Shown here: piece after piece, positions 21,735 through 32,185 of the stretch
How positions within the stretch are numbered: the first letter of the stretch is position 1
Layout: every line of letters starts with the position of its first letter
Source: Haemophilus parainfluenzae T3T1
GTDB lineage: Bacteria > Pseudomonadota > Gammaproteobacteria > Enterobacterales > Pasteurellaceae
Direction: 5' to 3'
Length of the DNA: 64,000 nt
Assembly (NCBI RefSeq): GCF_000210895.1
Contig: NC_015964.1
Coordinates: 124,001 to 188,000 of the forward strand
Made by a program: the position numbers and the translations under genes
The notes under the pieces: generated by a model
What the model was told of the DNA's origin: nothing
Databases searched by the model: none
Seen by the model: the letters and a program-made list of their open reading frames with translations, nothing else

Positions 21735-24305
21735 TTATTGTTTGGCTTGAACTTTGCCATCTACATAATCGATTGTGACTACTTTGCCTGGTAATAATTG
21801 ACCAGATAGAACTTGTTGTGCCAAGCTGTTTTCGATCTCTTGTTGGATTGCACGTTTTAATGGACGCGCCCCATAAATTGGGTCGTAACCCACTTCACCA
21901 ATGAAATCTAATAAAGCTTCAGTAAACACTAATTCGTAACCACGAGTTTCCATACGTTTTGCTAAACGTTCTAATTGGATGCTTGCAATCGCACGGATAT
22001 TTTCTTTATCAAGTGGATGGAATACCACAGTTTCGTCAATACGGTTGATAAATTCTGGACGGAAATGTTGGCTCACCACTGACATCACTAAGGCTTTCAT
22101 TTCGCCATAGCTTTCGTTTTTGCTACCTTGGATTAAATCAGAACCCAAGTTAGAGGTCATAATCACAACGGTATTACGGAAGTCCACAGTACGACCTTGA
22201 CCATCAGTTAAACGGCCATCATCCAACACTTGTAATAAGATGTTGAATACATCCGCATGTGCTTTTTCCACTTCATCGAGCAAAATTACTGAATATGGAC
22301 GACGACGCACTGCTTCAGTTAAGTAACCACCTTCTTCATAGCCGACATAACCTGGAGGCGCACCGACTAAACGAGATACGCTGTGTTTTTCCATAAACTC
22401 TGACATATCAATACGTACCATCGCATCTTCGCTATCAAAGAGGAATTTCGCCAAGGTTTTACAAAGCTCAGTTTTACCCACACCAGTTGGACCTAAGAAT
22501 AAGAAAGAACCAATTGGGCGGTTAGGATCTGAAAGCCCTGCACGGCTACGACGAATCGCATTCGCAACAGCATCAACCGCTTCTTCTTGACCGATCACAC
22601 GTTTGTGCAATTCTTCTTCCATGCGTAAGAGTTTTTCTTTCTCACCTTCCATCATTTTAGAAACTGGAATACCTGTTGCTTTAGAAAGTACTTCCGCAAT
22701 TTCTTCATCCGTCACACGATAGCGTAATAGACTCATTTCTTTGCCTTCACCGGTTTCAGCGGCAGCAAGTTGTTTTTCCAATTCTGGAATGCGACCATAT
22801 TGAAGCTCAGACATTTTACTTAAATCGCCTGCACGACGCGCTTGCTCCATTTCAGTTTTTGCCGCATCTAACTCTTGTTTGATGTGTTGTGAACCTGAAA
22901 GAGTCGCTTTTTCTGATTTCCAAACTTCTTCAAGTTCAGCATATTCGCGTTCTTTATCTGCAAGCTCTTTTTCTAACATCTCTAAACGCTTACGGCTTGC
23001 TTCGTCTTCTTCTTTTTGTAATGCTTGTTGTTCCAATTTTAATTGGATGATACGGCGTTCAAGACGATCGAGCGGCTCTGGTTTAGAGTCAATTTCCATA
23101 CGGATGCTCGAAGCAGCTTCATCGATTAAGTCGATGGCTTTATCCGGCAATTGACGATCAGAAATATAACGGTGTGAAAGCGTTGCAGCTGCCACGATTG
23201 CTGGGTCAGTAATATCCACATGGTGATGGATCTCATAACGCTCTTTCAAACCACGTAAGATCGCAATGGTATCTTCCACGCTTGGCTCGTCCACAAAGAC
23301 TTTTTGGAAACGACGCTCAAGTGCCGCATCTTTCTCGATATATTGACGATATTCATCTAGTGTTGTTGCACCCACACAGTGTAATTCACCACGCGCTAAA
23401 CTTGGTTTTAATAAGTTACCCGCATCCATTGCACCGTCAGTTTTACCTGCACCAACCATAGTATGGATTTCATCAATAAAGAGGATCACGCGACCTTCTT
23501 CTTTTGATAACTCATTTAAAACGGCTTTTAAACGCTCTTCAAATTCTCCGCGGTATTTCGCACCGGCAATCAAGGCGCCCATATCTAAAGAAAGTACACG
23601 TTTGTTTTTTAAACCTTCAGGTACTTCACCATTAACAATACGTTGTGCCAAACCTTCCACGATAGCGGTTTTACCTACACCAGGCTCACCGATTAATACT
23701 GGGTTGTTTTTGGTACGACGTTGTAATACTTGAATCGCTCGACGAATCTCTTCATCACGGCCAATCACCGGGTCGAGTTTGCCGCTTTCAGCACGAGCTG
23801 TTAAATCAATAGTATATTTTTCAAGAGCTTGTCTGCTTTCTTCTGCATTTTGATCGTTCACGCTTTGTCCTCCACGAATATGTTGGATCGCCTGTAAAAT
23901 TTGTTCTTTTTTCGCACCACATTTTTTCAAAATGTCATTTAATGCGCCTCGCTCTTCAAGCGCAGCTAATAAGAACAATTCACTGGAAATAAATTTATCT
24001 TGTTTTTGTTGAGCTAATTTGTCACATAAATTCAATAAGTTAAGTAATTGACGGGAAATTTGCACATCACCGCCATTACCCGACACTTGTGGCAATTTAT
24101 TCAATTCGGCATTTAATTCATTACGCAATAATGCCACGTTCACGCCACTGGTCGTTAAAATTGGTGCCATTGAACCGTCTTGTTGATTTAAAAGTGCTGT
24201 CAATAAATGCACTGGTTCGATAAACTGATTATCTTTACCTAGCGCCAATGATTGTGCTTCACTGAGTGCTTGTTGGAATTTTGTGGTAAATTTTTCAATA
24301 TTCAT
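21735..24305 (-). CDS. clpB: ATP-dependent disaggregase chaperone ClpB
   Basis: An 856-residue hexameric chaperone that frees proteins from aggregates with DnaK. In order it has an N-terminal Clp-N repeat domain, NBD1 with Walker A GEPGVGKT and Walker [10 protein letters not shown], a coiled-coil middle domain (about 400-530, rich in E/K/A) and NBD2 with GPTGVGKT and VILLDEVE. The length is essentially that of E. coli ClpB. AGGAG precedes the ATG. A heat-shock-like promoter lies upstream. Next upstream is fau, on the same strand. Confidence 0.97.
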   Translation of the reverse strand: MNIEKFTTKFQQALSEAQSLALGKDNQFIEPVHLLTALLNQQDGSMAPILTTSGVNVALLRNELNAELNKLPQVSGNGGDVQISRQLLNLLNLCDKLAQQKQDKFISSELFLLAALEERGALNDILKKCGAKKEQILQAIQHIRGGQSVNDQNAEESRQALEKYTIDLTARAESGKLDPVIGRDEEIRRAIQVLQRRTKNNPVLIGEPGVGKTAIVEGLAQRIVNGEVPEGLKNKRVLSLDMGALIAGAKYRGEFEERLKAVLNELSKEEGRVILFIDEIHTMVGAGKTDGAMDAGNLLKPSLARGELHCVGATTLDEYRQYIEKDAALERRFQKVFVDEPSVEDTIAILRGLKERYEIHHHVDITDPAIVAAATLSHRYISDRQLPDKAIDLIDEAASSIRMEIDSKPEPLDRLERRIIQLKLEQQALQKEEDEASRKRLEMLEKELADKEREYAELEEVWKSEKATLSGSQHIKQELDAAKTEMEQARRAGDLSKMSELQYGRIPELEKQLAAAETGEGKEMSLLRYRVTDEEIAEVLSKATGIPVSKMMEGEKEKLLRMEEELHKRVIGQEEAVDAVANAIRRSRAGLSDPNRPIGSFLFLGPTGVGKTELCKTLAKFLFDSEDAMVRIDMSEFMEKHSVSRLVGAPPGYVGYEEGGYLTEAVRRRPYSVILLDEVEKAHADVFNILLQVLDDGRLTDGQGRTVDFRNTVVIMTSNLGSDLIQGSKNESYGEMKALVMSVVSQHFRPEFINRIDETVVFHPLDKENIRAIASIQLERLAKRMETRGYELVFTEALLDFIGEVGYDPIYGARPLKRAIQQEIENSLAQQVLSGQLLPGKVVTIDYVDGKVQAKQ

Positions 24306-24360
24306 ATGCTTATCTTCTCCTGATTAAATTCTTGGGGTCATCCCCTTTACGAGTTATTAA

Positions 24361-24386
24361 ATAAGACCCTTTTTTGGTATTTCAAG
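24361..24386 (-). promoter_or_regulatory. Sigma-32-like promoter of clpB
   Basis: Read on the minus strand, CTTGAAA is followed 13 nt later by TCTTATTTA. The -35 is a good heat-shock match; the -10 fits CCCCATnTA only partly. It lies 56-81 bp before the clpB start. The known heat-shock control of clpB in relatives supports the call. Confidence 0.5.
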
Positions 24387-24440
24387 AGAAAAAATCAACA
24401 ATTTTTAATTTTTTCTATCAAACTTTACTTCTTGATAGGT

Positions 24441-25013
24441 TTAAGCGACTAAGATTTGATGAAGTGGCACGTCCCACGCTTCAGTTGGAAGCTGTTCGAC
24501 TTGCTGACATTGATGGGCTAATCCCACAGGGATAAAAGAAGAATTTCGCCAATTTTGTAAGGTACGATCATAAAAACCACCGCCCATGCCAAGGCGATTA
24601 CCTTGTTTATCAAAAGCGACAAGTGGTGTAAAAAGAATATCTAATTCATCCAAAGGCAATACGTTTTGCACATTGAGTTTGGGCTCCCAAATGCCAAATT
24701 TATTTTTCAGCATTGGTGTATCTGGCAAATAACGTAAGAACAAAAGATGATTCGGATTGAAAGGGTGTAATACCGGCAAATAAACGTGCTTATCTTGTGC
24801 CCAAAGGGTTTTGATAAGTTTCTCTGTGGAGATTTCACCATCAAAGGAAACATACAAGGCAATATGCTGCGCATTTCGTTCTTCAATTAATGCAAGAGAT
24901 TGCTGAGTGATGGAATCTTCCGCCTGTTGTTGCTGAAGTGCGGTCAAATTTGCTCGTGTTTTACGAATTTGTTGACGGAGTTGATTGCGAAGCGTTTGCT
25001 GTGTTGATTTCAT
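24441..25013 (-). CDS. fau: 5-formyltetrahydrofolate cyclo-ligase
   Basis: A 190-residue enzyme that converts 5-formyl-THF to 5,10-methenyl-THF using ATP. The family signatures are GNRLGMGGGFYDRTL near the C-terminus and LRNQLRQQIRKTRANL at the N-terminus. ATG 25013 is the first start outside the 6S RNA; a longer frame that reaches 25109 would be made of 6S RNA sequence and is rejected. The 6S RNA-fau order on one transcript is conserved in gammaproteobacteria (ssrS-ygfA). The ribosome site is weak, consistent with read-through expression from ssrS. Confidence 0.93.
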   Translation of the reverse strand: MKSTQQTLRNQLRQQIRKTRANLTALQQQQAEDSITQQSLALIEERNAQHIALYVSFDGEISTEKLIKTLWAQDKHVYLPVLHPFNPNHLLFLRYLPDTPMLKNKFGIWEPKLNVQNVLPLDELDILFTPLVAFDKQGNRLGMGGGFYDRTLQNWRNSSFIPVGLAHQCQQVEQLPTEAWDVPLHQILVA

Positions 25014-25038
25014 TCGATTAGAAAGAATGGACTTTAAA

Positions 25039-25236
25039 GGAAGGTCCCAGAGTGCCGCTACGAGTAGTAGTCCTTGAACCCGACGGTCCAAGGAAACCGG
25101 TAAGGCCATTTTTAGGTTTCTTTAGTCCAATGACGAAGTCAAAGGTCAAGCCTACACACCAATGGCGGGAAACCGATTTATAAAGTTCTAAGTATCGGCT
25201 CAGGGACATAACCCATCCACGAACACCCCAGGAAAT
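25039..25236 (-). ncRNA. ssrS: 6S RNA
   Basis: On the minus strand the region contains the 6S hallmark CCCTGAGCCGATA in its 5' half and GGTTCAAGGACTAC with GCGGCACTCTGGG in its 3' half, both collinear with E. coli 6S RNA. The outer arms CCTGGGGTG and CACTCTGGG pair along their full length with G-U pairs. The predicted length is about 198 nt and the ends are good to a few bases. 6S RNA mimics an open promoter, binds sigma-70 RNA polymerase and tunes transcription in stationary phase. fau follows 26 nt downstream, the standard arrangement. Confidence 0.92.
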
Positions 25237-25308
25237 CTTTTAAATTTATACTAGCTCAATTTGATTAGTTTGACTAGCCTTTATTTGAATAATTTTGCTT
25301 ATTCAAGC

Positions 25309-25328
25309 TCGTCCCACAAGGGACGAGA
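25309..25328 (-). terminator. Hairpin after bamD
   Basis: A perfect CTCGTCCC/GGGACGAG stem with a 4-nt loop just beyond the bamD stop. The minus-strand tail is not T-rich, so termination there is uncertain; it could instead stabilise the 3' end. Confidence 0.4.
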
Positions 25329-25329
25329 A

Positions 25330-26121
25330 TTATTTTTTAACCGGTTGAGTTAAATCAGATTCTTCCGGTTTTTTCACTTCCGCAAATTGTTTATCTTTAT
25401 TCGCATCGATAACTTGCTGAGTTTGGTTCGCTAATTGTTGTAAACCCATTTTCTCGTATGCTTCTTTCATTAAGAATAAACCTTCGTAAGTTGCTTTTGC
25501 ATCCGGATATTGTTGCAACATACCTACTACACGGTTTGATACCGCGACCCACGCATCACGTTTTGCATAGAATTTCGCAATTTCTAATTCATGACGTGCC
25601 AATGAGTCTTTAATATACGCCATACGCGCTACTGCATCTTGTGAATATGGGCTATTTGGGAACGCACGCACTAAGCTTTGGAAGTTTGAAAACGCCGTTT
25701 TCATTGAAGTTGTTTCACGCGTTGCACGATCGATGCCAAAGAAATCTTGAATCATGTTATCGGCCGTTGCTAAGTTTGTTAAACCCGCCATATACACTGC
25801 ATAGTCACGGTTTGGACTTTGTGGGAATTGCTGTAAGAAGTTATCTACGGTAACCAACGTTGCTGTGTAATCTTGTGTTTTATAGTTTGCATAAATTAAA
25901 TCAAGCATTGCTTGTTCTTGGTAAGTACTACCAGGGAAACGCTCTGTCGCTGCTTTTAAATAACGAATCGAGTCAGAATAGCTTCCTTCTTGTAATGCAG
26001 CCGCGCCTTTTGCATAAAGCTCATCAACAGAAGCTTGCTCCACTTCTTTATTACCACTGCTACAAGCTGCAATAGCGAATGAGGTAAGTGCAATAAGCAC
26101 GAGAGATTTTATTTTACGCAT
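25330..26121 (-). CDS. bamD: Outer-membrane assembly lipoprotein BamD
   Basis: A 263-residue essential lipoprotein of the BAM complex, which folds beta-barrels (such as the autotransporter encoded here) into the outer membrane. The signal peptide ends in the lipobox IAAC, with cysteine about residue 20. The mature part is made of tetratricopeptide repeats (ELYAKGAAALQEGSYSDSIRYL onward). ATG 26121 follows AAGGA; the upstream in-frame start adds 10 residues that spoil the signal peptide. It is divergent from rluD, a widely conserved arrangement. Confidence 0.95.
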   Translation of the reverse strand: MRKIKSLVLIALTSFAIAACSSGNKEVEQASVDELYAKGAAALQEGSYSDSIRYLKAATERFPGSTYQEQAMLDLIYANYKTQDYTATLVTVDNFLQQFPQSPNRDYAVYMAGLTNLATADNMIQDFFGIDRATRETTSMKTAFSNFQSLVRAFPNSPYSQDAVARMAYIKDSLARHELEIAKFYAKRDAWVAVSNRVVGMLQQYPDAKATYEGLFLMKEAYEKMGLQQLANQTQQVIDANKDKQFAEVKKPEESDLTQPVKK

Positions 26122-26230
26122 TCTTTTTTCCTTAATTTTTACGAAAATCAATAAATAAGTTACAATTAACGAATATTGTATAGAACATTACACAATAAGC
26201 CAACTTTTTAAATTTTTAGATGGATTTTTT

Positions 26231-27205
26231 ATGCCACAAATGACCTTAACGGCTGAAATTCAGCCCGAGCAAATGGGACAGCGTTTAGACCAAACCCTCG
26301 CAGAGTTGTTCCCTGAATATTCCCGTTCGCGTTTAAAAACCTGGATTGAAGCAAAACAGGTAAAAATGAACGGTGAAATTGCCGATATTCCACGTGCAAA
26401 AGTTTATGGTGGAGAGCAAATTGAAATTTCGGTAGAAGTGGAAGATGAAAACCGTTTTGAGCCACAAAATATTCCGCTCAATATCGTTTATGAAGATGAC
26501 GATATTATCGTGATTAACAAACCTAAAGATCTCGTGGTTCATCCCGGTGCGGGCAATCCGGATGGCACAGTACTTAACGCGCTACTCTATCACTATCCAC
26601 CTATTGCCGAAGTACCGCGCGCAGGAATTGTTCATCGTTTAGATAAAGACACAACGGGTCTCATGGTTGTCGCTAAAACGATTCCCGCACAAACCAAACT
26701 TGTACGTGACTTACAAAAACGCAAAATCACTCGTGAATATGAAGCCGTCGCCAGTGGCATTATGACCAAAGGCGGCACAGTAGATCAGCCAATGGCTCGT
26801 CATGCGACAAAACGCACATTGATGGCGGTTCACCCAATGGGTAAACCGGCTGTGACGCACTATCGCATTATGGAAAATTTCCGTAATTACACGCGTTTAC
26901 GCTTACGTTTAGAAACAGGCCGGACTCACCAAATTCGTGTGCACATGGCGCATATCGCACATCCATTATTAGGTGATCAAACTTATGGCGGTCGTCCTCG
27001 TCCCCCTAAAAACGCAAGTGAAGCCTTCACTGAGGTACTACGCAATTTTAAACGTCAAGCCTTACATGCGGTTATGTTGCGCTTAGCTCACCCGATTACA
27101 GGTGAAACGATGGAATGGTATGCGCCATTGCCAGATGACTTTGTCGAATTACTTCATGCCTTAAAAGCGGATTATCTCGAACACAAAGACGAATTGGATT
27201 ATTAA
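26231..27205 (+). CDS. rluD: 23S rRNA pseudouridine synthase RluD
   Basis: A 324-residue enzyme that makes the pseudouridines at 1911, 1915 and 1917 of helix 69. An S4-type RNA-binding domain is at about 16-75 and the catalytic motif HRLDKDTTGLMVV at about 137-149, with Asp in HRLDKDT as nucleophile. Further motifs are LETGRTHQIRVHM and HPLLGDQTYGG. It is followed after 1 bp by pgeF, as in most gammaproteobacteria, and is divergent from bamD. Confidence 0.96.
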   Translation: MPQMTLTAEIQPEQMGQRLDQTLAELFPEYSRSRLKTWIEAKQVKMNGEIADIPRAKVYGGEQIEISVEVEDENRFEPQNIPLNIVYEDDDIIVINKPKDLVVHPGAGNPDGTVLNALLYHYPPIAEVPRAGIVHRLDKDTTGLMVVAKTIPAQTKLVRDLQKRKITREYEAVASGIMTKGGTVDQPMARHATKRTLMAVHPMGKPAVTHYRIMENFRNYTRLRLRLETGRTHQIRVHMAHIAHPLLGDQTYGGRPRPPKNASEAFTEVLRNFKRQALHAVMLRLAHPITGETMEWYAPLPDDFVELLHALKADYLEHKDELDY

Positions 27206-27206
27206 G

Positions 27207-27944
27207 ATGAAAACCATTGTTCCAAACTGGACTGTTCCACCACACATCCAAGCTTTTACGACCACAAGAGAAGGGGGCGTAAGCCTGCCGCCTTTCGAGA
27301 GTTTCAATTTAGGCGATCATGTCGAGGATGATAAAAGTGCGGTCAAAACTAACCGCACTTTATTGGTCGAAAAATTTAATCTGCCACATTTCCCGTTGTT
27401 TTTAACTCAAACACACAGCACTCGTGTAATCACAGTGCCTTATGAGGGCAATAATTTAGAGGCTGATGCAGTTTACACCAATCAACCTAACCAAGTATGT
27501 TTGGTGATGACGGCTGATTGCTTGCCAGTTTTATTCACCAATAAACAAGGCACTGAAGTGGCTGCAGCCCATGCGGGCTGGCGTGGACTCTGTGATGGGG
27601 TATTAGAAGAAACAGTGAAATGTTTCCAATCAGCCCCCGAAGAGATTATTGCGTGGTTTGGACCTGCTATCGGCCCCAATGCATTCCAAGTTGGCAAAGA
27701 AGTGATTACGCAATTTATGGCTTTTGACCCAATTGCAGAAACAGCTTTTCGACCAGATCCGAATGAATCAGGAAAATACCTCGGCAATCTTTATCAAATC
27801 GCCACACAACGCCTCAATAAATTAGGTATCACCCAAATTTACGGTGGGGAGCATTGCACATTCACTGAAAAAGAAAGCTTCTTTTCCTATCGTCGAGATG
27901 GCAAAACAGGCCGAATGGCGAGTCTGATTTGGATAAAAAAATAA
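27207..27944 (+). CDS. pgeF: PgeF/YfiH-type multicopper polyphenol oxidase-like protein
   Basis: A 245-residue protein of the YfiH/DUF152 family, which edits wrong amino acids in peptidoglycan precursors and shows purine-nucleoside phosphorylase activity in homologues. Metal-site motifs TADCLPV, AAHAGWRG and GGEHCTF are present. It follows rluD with one intervening base. An inverted pair of uptake sequences lies inside the coding region at 27334-27361 and encodes DKSAVKTNRTLLV; this segment looks like a loop in the protein. The end is closed by another uptake pair. Confidence 0.88.
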   Translation: MKTIVPNWTVPPHIQAFTTTREGGVSLPPFESFNLGDHVEDDKSAVKTNRTLLVEKFNLPHFPLFLTQTHSTRVITVPYEGNNLEADAVYTNQPNQVCLVMTADCLPVLFTNKQGTEVAAAHAGWRGLCDGVLEETVKCFQSAPEEIIAWFGPAIGPNAFQVGKEVITQFMAFDPIAETAFRPDPNESGKYLGNLYQIATQRLNKLGITQIYGGEHCTFTEKESFFSYRRDGKTGRMASLIWIKK

Positions 27945-27959
27945 ACCTATCAATACAAC

Positions 27960-27989
27960 AAACCGCACATTAAAGTGCGGTTTATTTTT
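27960..27989. terminator. Bidirectional hairpin between pgeF and ruvX
   Basis: AAACCGCAC/GTGCGGTTT stem with a 6-nt loop and TATTTTT on the plus side, lying between two convergent genes. Confidence 0.78.
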
Positions 27990-27992
27990 GGC

Positions 27993-28412
27993 TTATTCTG
28001 AATAGTTTTCGAACCAACTTTCTAAAATCAAACAAGCAGAAATCCCATCGACTTTACCCTTATTGAGAGCACGATAACCGCCACGCTGGAAAATTTCATC
28101 GCGTGCAGAAACCGTTGTTAAACGCTCATCTTGCAGTTCTACTTTAATCCCGAAACGACCATTTAAGCGATTAGCAAATTTTTTCGCACGAAGTGTTAAA
28201 TCTTGCTCAGTGCCATCCATATTTAAGGGCAATCCCACCACAATAACATCGGGTTTCCAATCCTTTAAACATTTTTCAATGGCATCCCAATTGGGAATCC
28301 CATCTTGGGCTTTAAATGCAGGCAAGGCTTGCGCTGTACCCGTAATACTTTGCCCAACCGCACAACCGATACTTTTTGTGCCAAAATCAAACGCGATTGC
28401 CGTGATACCCAT
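27993..28412 (-). CDS. ruvX: Holliday junction resolvase-like RNase YqgF
   Basis: A 139-residue RNase H-like nuclease implicated in pre-16S rRNA 5'-end processing. The acidic motifs [10 protein letters not shown] (Asp about 9), [11 protein letters not shown] and DERLTT are in place. Its ATG overlaps the TAA of yqgE (TAATG), so translation is coupled. It ends the rsmE-yqgE-ruvX cluster. Confidence 0.94.
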   Translation of the reverse strand: MGITAIAFDFGTKSIGCAVGQSITGTAQALPAFKAQDGIPNWDAIEKCLKDWKPDVIVVGLPLNMDGTEQDLTLRAKKFANRLNGRFGIKVELQDERLTTVSARDEIFQRGGYRALNKGKVDGISACLILESWFENYSE

Positions 28413-28972
28413 TAACTATGCCCTACTTGTGAAAAGACAAAATTATGAGGATTGATCCCCAATAATTGATTCGCTGCAGGATAACGATCTTCATAAATGG
28501 TTTCAAATAAAATGGTGTCTGAAGCAGGTGCCACTAACCAGGCATTATCCGCAATCTCTTGCTCTAACTGCCCTGCAGTCCAACTTGCACAACCGAGAGC
28601 CACAAGATATTTGTCGGGCGCATCCTCTGAACCAAAGGTTTCTACAATATCTGCCGAAGTGGTCAGAAACATCTCATCAGTAATTTTATAACTATGCTCA
28701 AATTCTTTCGCGGCTTTCTTATGCAGAATAAAACCACGCTCAGAATGTACCGGCCCACCTGCAAGCACAAGTTCATTGCTAAAAGTGCGGTCATTTTTCA
28801 TCATAAAATTCATTTTTGAATACAACTCAGCAATACTTAAATCGGTGGGTTGATTAATCACTAAACCCATCGAACCTTGCTCATTATGCTCGCATATATA
28901 CACCACGGTATTTTGGAAATAATCCTCCAATTGTGGCATCGCAATTAAAAATTGCCCTTGTAAATCCATCAT
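28412..28972 (-). CDS. yqgE: UPF0301/DUF179 protein YqgE
   Basis: A 186-residue conserved protein of unknown function. Typical motifs are [31 protein letters not shown] and a C-terminal [14 protein letters not shown]. The ATG at 28972 overlaps the rsmE stop as TAATG; a further-upstream in-frame start would lie inside rsmE and is rejected. Its stop overlaps the ruvX start in the same way, which gives a fully coupled three-gene unit. Function unknown beyond the long-standing genetic linkage to ruvX. Confidence 0.92.
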   Translation of the reverse strand: MMDLQGQFLIAMPQLEDYFQNTVVYICEHNEQGSMGLVINQPTDLSIAELYSKMNFMMKNDRTFSNELVLAGGPVHSERGFILHKKAAKEFEHSYKITDEMFLTTSADIVETFGSEDAPDKYLVALGCASWTAGQLEQEIADNAWLVAPASDTILFETIYEDRYPAANQLLGINPHNFVFSQVGHS

Positions 28973-29706
28973 TATCCCAAATCTCCAAAACAAATTTGTA
29001 ACGCACTAATTGCCGCTAAAGAGGCTGTTTCTGTACGCAACACACGCTTTCCTAATAAAATTTCAGTAAATCCTTGTTGTTCAGTTTGAGCAATTTCTTG
29101 AGGTGATAAACCACCTTCTGAACCAATAAGCAAACGAACACCTTCTTTTGGAATGGAAGGCAAGGTTTTAATAGAATATTGGGCTCTTGGATGTAAATTC
29201 AATTTCAGTGCGCCATCATTTTCTGCACACCAATCTTGCAACTTCATTAACGGACGAATTTCTGGCACAACGTTACGACCACATTGTTCACAAGCGGCAA
29301 TAGCAATTTTTTGCCATTGTTGGATTTTCTTATCCATGCGTTCACCATCCAACTTCACCCCACAGCGTTCCGACCATAATGGTGTAATCACATTCACGCC
29401 CAACTCTACGGATTTTTGAATGGTAAATTCCATTCGATCGCCACGCGAAATAACCTGCCCTAAATGAATCGATAAATTCGACTCCTTATCACTCAATTCA
29501 CAACCAAGAATTTCCACTTTAACGGCTTTTTTGCTCGCTTCAATAATTTTTGCTGGATAAATATGATTACTTCCATCAAATAATTCAATTTGCTCACCTT
29601 CAGTCATACGCAGTACACGTCCTACGTGATTAGCTGCATCCTCTGAAAGTTGGCAAGTAGATTGATTTTTAAGGGATTTTGGATGATAAATTCTTGGAAT
29701 ACGCAT
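28972..29706 (-). CDS. rsmE: 16S rRNA m3U1498 methyltransferase
   Basis: A 244-residue SPOUT methyltransferase. The SAM-binding knot motifs [13 protein letters not shown] and [16 protein letters not shown] are close to the C-terminus, and the N-terminal PUA-like part begins MRIPRIYHP. It is first in the coupled rsmE-yqgE-ruvX unit. Confidence 0.95.
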   Translation of the reverse strand: MRIPRIYHPKSLKNQSTCQLSEDAANHVGRVLRMTEGEQIELFDGSNHIYPAKIIEASKKAVKVEILGCELSDKESNLSIHLGQVISRGDRMEFTIQKSVELGVNVITPLWSERCGVKLDGERMDKKIQQWQKIAIAACEQCGRNVVPEIRPLMKLQDWCAENDGALKLNLHPRAQYSIKTLPSIPKEGVRLLIGSEGGLSPQEIAQTEQQGFTEILLGKRVLRTETASLAAISALQICFGDLG

Positions 29707-29730
29707 AATATTGAGTCTTTGATATAAGGA

Positions 29731-29760
29731 AAAAGTGCGGTCATTTTCAACCGCACTTTT
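29731..29760 (-). terminator. fadR terminator made from inverted uptake sequences
   Basis: AAAAGTGCGGT/ACCGCACTTTT perfect 11-bp stem with an 8-nt loop, 4 bp after the fadR stop and just before rsmE. Confidence 0.82.
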
Positions 29761-29764
29761 AATA

Positions 29765-30493
29765 TTATTCTGTTGCTAAATCTTTTGGCAAGCTTTCTAA
29801 AATGGCTCGCCAGTAAGCGGAAGTCACTTGCTTGTGTTTACGAATACATTCCACCACTAAATCGGATTGACCTCTTTCACAAATATCACGCAATTCTACA
29901 TAAAAATCATGTGTCACTTGACGATGTTTTTCGTCACTAAAGAATAGCAAACCAATTTTATGATAAACCCCACGTAAACTATTAAAAATTAAACGATAGA
30001 AAGGTTTATTAGCCATTACTGTAAATTGACGGAATAAGGCATAGTCAAACTCCATGTAACTTTCAGCGGTGTTTTCTAATGAATCTAGCCCTTTAAACAA
30101 AGCAACCGAGGCTTTAGGCGAATTTTTTACGGCCTCATAAATATAAGATTCTGACATGCGACTACGCAATGACAACATATTTTCAATGATTAACGGCGCA
30201 CTTTGGCGATCTAAGGTAATTAAGGTTTCAATGATGCTCGGACCTGCAGTATCCCAAATATCATTGACTTTTGTCGGCTTGCCGTGTTGAATGGTAAGCC
30301 AACCATCACGAGCCAAACGCTGCAATACTTCGCGTAATGTGGTGCGTGTTACGCCGATTTTATCAGCTAAATCACGCTCAGAAGGAAGATTGGTGCCTGC
30401 GGGAAATACATTATCCCAAATACTTCTAACAATATATTCTTCGGCAAGAGCGGCTGGGCTTTGAGCCCGTAAAAGGGTATTATCTGTTTGCAT
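29765..30493 (-). CDS. fadR: Fatty-acid metabolism regulator FadR
   Basis: A 242-residue GntR-family regulator that senses long-chain acyl-CoA, represses fatty-acid breakdown and activates synthesis. The winged helix (about 12-75) contains [22 protein letters not shown], and the C-terminal FadR-type effector domain follows. ATG 30493 gives a protein of the usual length; a frame that extends 51 residues upstream has no family support. It is divergent from nhaB, an arrangement also seen in E. coli. Confidence 0.94.
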   Translation of the reverse strand: MQTDNTLLRAQSPAALAEEYIVRSIWDNVFPAGTNLPSERDLADKIGVTRTTLREVLQRLARDGWLTIQHGKPTKVNDIWDTAGPSIIETLITLDRQSAPLIIENMLSLRSRMSESYIYEAVKNSPKASVALFKGLDSLENTAESYMEFDYALFRQFTVMANKPFYRLIFNSLRGVYHKIGLLFFSDEKHRQVTHDFYVELRDICERGQSDLVVECIRKHKQVTSAYWRAILESLPKDLATE

Positions 30494-30559
30494 GAGTATG
30501 AAATAAATATAAAAAAATCTAAAAAGATCAAAAAAATGTGATTTATTCAATAAATCTTT

Positions 30560-30576
30560 AACTGGTCTATTATCCT
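30560..30576. promoter_or_regulatory. Possible FadR operator
   Basis: AACTGGTC matches one half of the FadR operator, but the second half is poor. It lies in the shared fadR-nhaB promoter region. Binding is speculative. Confidence 0.3.
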
Positions 30577-30627
30577 TTAAAGCAGTATATATTACAATGA
30601 CAAGACTATAAAAAAACGGAGTTCGAT

Positions 30628-32166
30628 ATGACTTACACACAAGCATTCATGAAAAACTTTCTGGGCGCAAGTCCAGATTGGTATAAATTAACCATTATTG
30701 CCTTCTTGGTAATTAATCCAATTTTATTCTTTTTCGTCAGCCCATTTATTGCTGGCTGGCTACTCGTAGCTGAGTTTATTTTCACCCTAGCCATGGCATT
30801 AAAATGCTACCCTCTTCAACCAGGTGGTTTATTAGCATTTGAAGCCATTGCCATTGGCATGACGAATGCCGAACACGTTAAAGCGGAGATCCTGGCAAAC
30901 TTTGAAGTGGTTTTACTTTTAATCTTCATGGTCGCTGGTATTTATTTTATGAAGCAACTTTTGCTTTATGTGTTCACCAAGTTATTAGTCCGTATCCGTT
31001 CTAAAATCGTACTTTCTATCGCGTTCTGTTTTAGTGCTGCATTTCTTTCAGCTTTCTTAGATGCACTTACTGTTGTTGCAGTAATTATCAGCGTAGCTAT
31101 GGGTTTCTATGGGGTTTATCACAAAGTCGCATCTGGTAAAACACTACAAGATGCGGTTGATATTTCTGATGATAACAAAATTAAAAATCACGAAACTCTC
31201 GAAAAATTCCGCTCTTTCTTACGTAGCTTAATGATGCATGCTGGTGTCGGTACTGCACTCGGTGGTGTAATGACCATGGTGGGTGAACCACAAAACTTAA
31301 TCATTGCAGAACAAGCCAAATGGAATTTCATTGAATTTTTCTTCCGTATGGCTCCTGTGACAGTCCCTGTATTTATCTGCGGATTACTCACTTGTATTTT
31401 AGTCGAAAAATTTAAATTATTCGGTTATGGTGAAAAACTACCGGAAGAAGTATGGCAAGTCTTAGCGGATTTAGATCGTGAAAACGCACAAAAAATGTCT
31501 AAACAAGATAAGATTCGTCTTTCTGTCCAAGCGGTTATCGCGGTTTGGTTGATCTTAGGTTTAGCCTTCCATTTAGCGGCTGTAGGCATGATTGGTTTAA
31601 GTGTGATTATCCTTGCAACAACCTTTACTGGTGTAACTGATGAACACGCTATTGGTAAAGCATTCCAAGAAAGTTTACCTTTCACTGCATTATTAGTCGT
31701 ATTTTTCTCTGTCGTTGCGGTGATTATCGATCAAAAACTTTTTGCGCCAATTATTCACTTTGTATTAAGTTCTGAAGAGAAAACACAGTTAGCATTATTC
31801 TACGGTTTCAATGGTTTACTTTCTGCGATTTCTGATAACGTATTCGTAGCAACAGTTTATATCAATGAAGCGAAACATGCCCTTGCGACAGGCTCAATTG
31901 CACCGCACCAATTTGAATTACTTGCGGTAGCAATCAATACAGGTACAAACTTACCTTCTGTCGCTACACCAAACGGTCAAGCCGCGTTCTTGTTCTTATT
32001 AACGTCATCGCTTGCACCGTTAATTAAACTTTCTTATGGTAGAATGGTCTACATGGCATTGCCTTACACTATCGTATTAACGCTAGTTGGTTTCCTTGCA
32101 ATCGAATTTATCCTACCAAGAATGACGATTTGGCTTGCAAACCTTGGCTTAATTCTTCCAATTTAA
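30628..32166 (+). CDS. nhaB: Na+/H+ antiporter NhaB
   Basis: A 512-residue inner-membrane antiporter that exports sodium in exchange for protons. It has about 12 hydrophobic segments, and its length and segments such as [36 protein letters not shown] and [20 protein letters not shown] are family-typical. CGGAG precedes the ATG. It is followed by dsbB after 19 bp. Confidence 0.95.
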   Translation: MTYTQAFMKNFLGASPDWYKLTIIAFLVINPILFFFVSPFIAGWLLVAEFIFTLAMALKCYPLQPGGLLAFEAIAIGMTNAEHVKAEILANFEVVLLLIFMVAGIYFMKQLLLYVFTKLLVRIRSKIVLSIAFCFSAAFLSAFLDALTVVAVIISVAMGFYGVYHKVASGKTLQDAVDISDDNKIKNHETLEKFRSFLRSLMMHAGVGTALGGVMTMVGEPQNLIIAEQAKWNFIEFFFRMAPVTVPVFICGLLTCILVEKFKLFGYGEKLPEEVWQVLADLDRENAQKMSKQDKIRLSVQAVIAVWLILGLAFHLAAVGMIGLSVIILATTFTGVTDEHAIGKAFQESLPFTALLVVFFSVVAVIIDQKLFAPIIHFVLSSEEKTQLALFYGFNGLLSAISDNVFVATVYINEAKHALATGSIAPHQFELLAVAINTGTNLPSVATPNGQAAFLFLLTSSLAPLIKLSYGRMVYMALPYTIVLTLVGFLAIEFILPRMTIWLANLGLILPI

Positions 32167-32185
32167 TGAAGCATAAGGAGAAAGA

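Noticed and set aside
25014-25209. A protein frame opposite fau's upstream region, and a 32-residue extension of fau
   Set aside because: Both are made of 6S RNA sequence; the family start of fau is at 25013.
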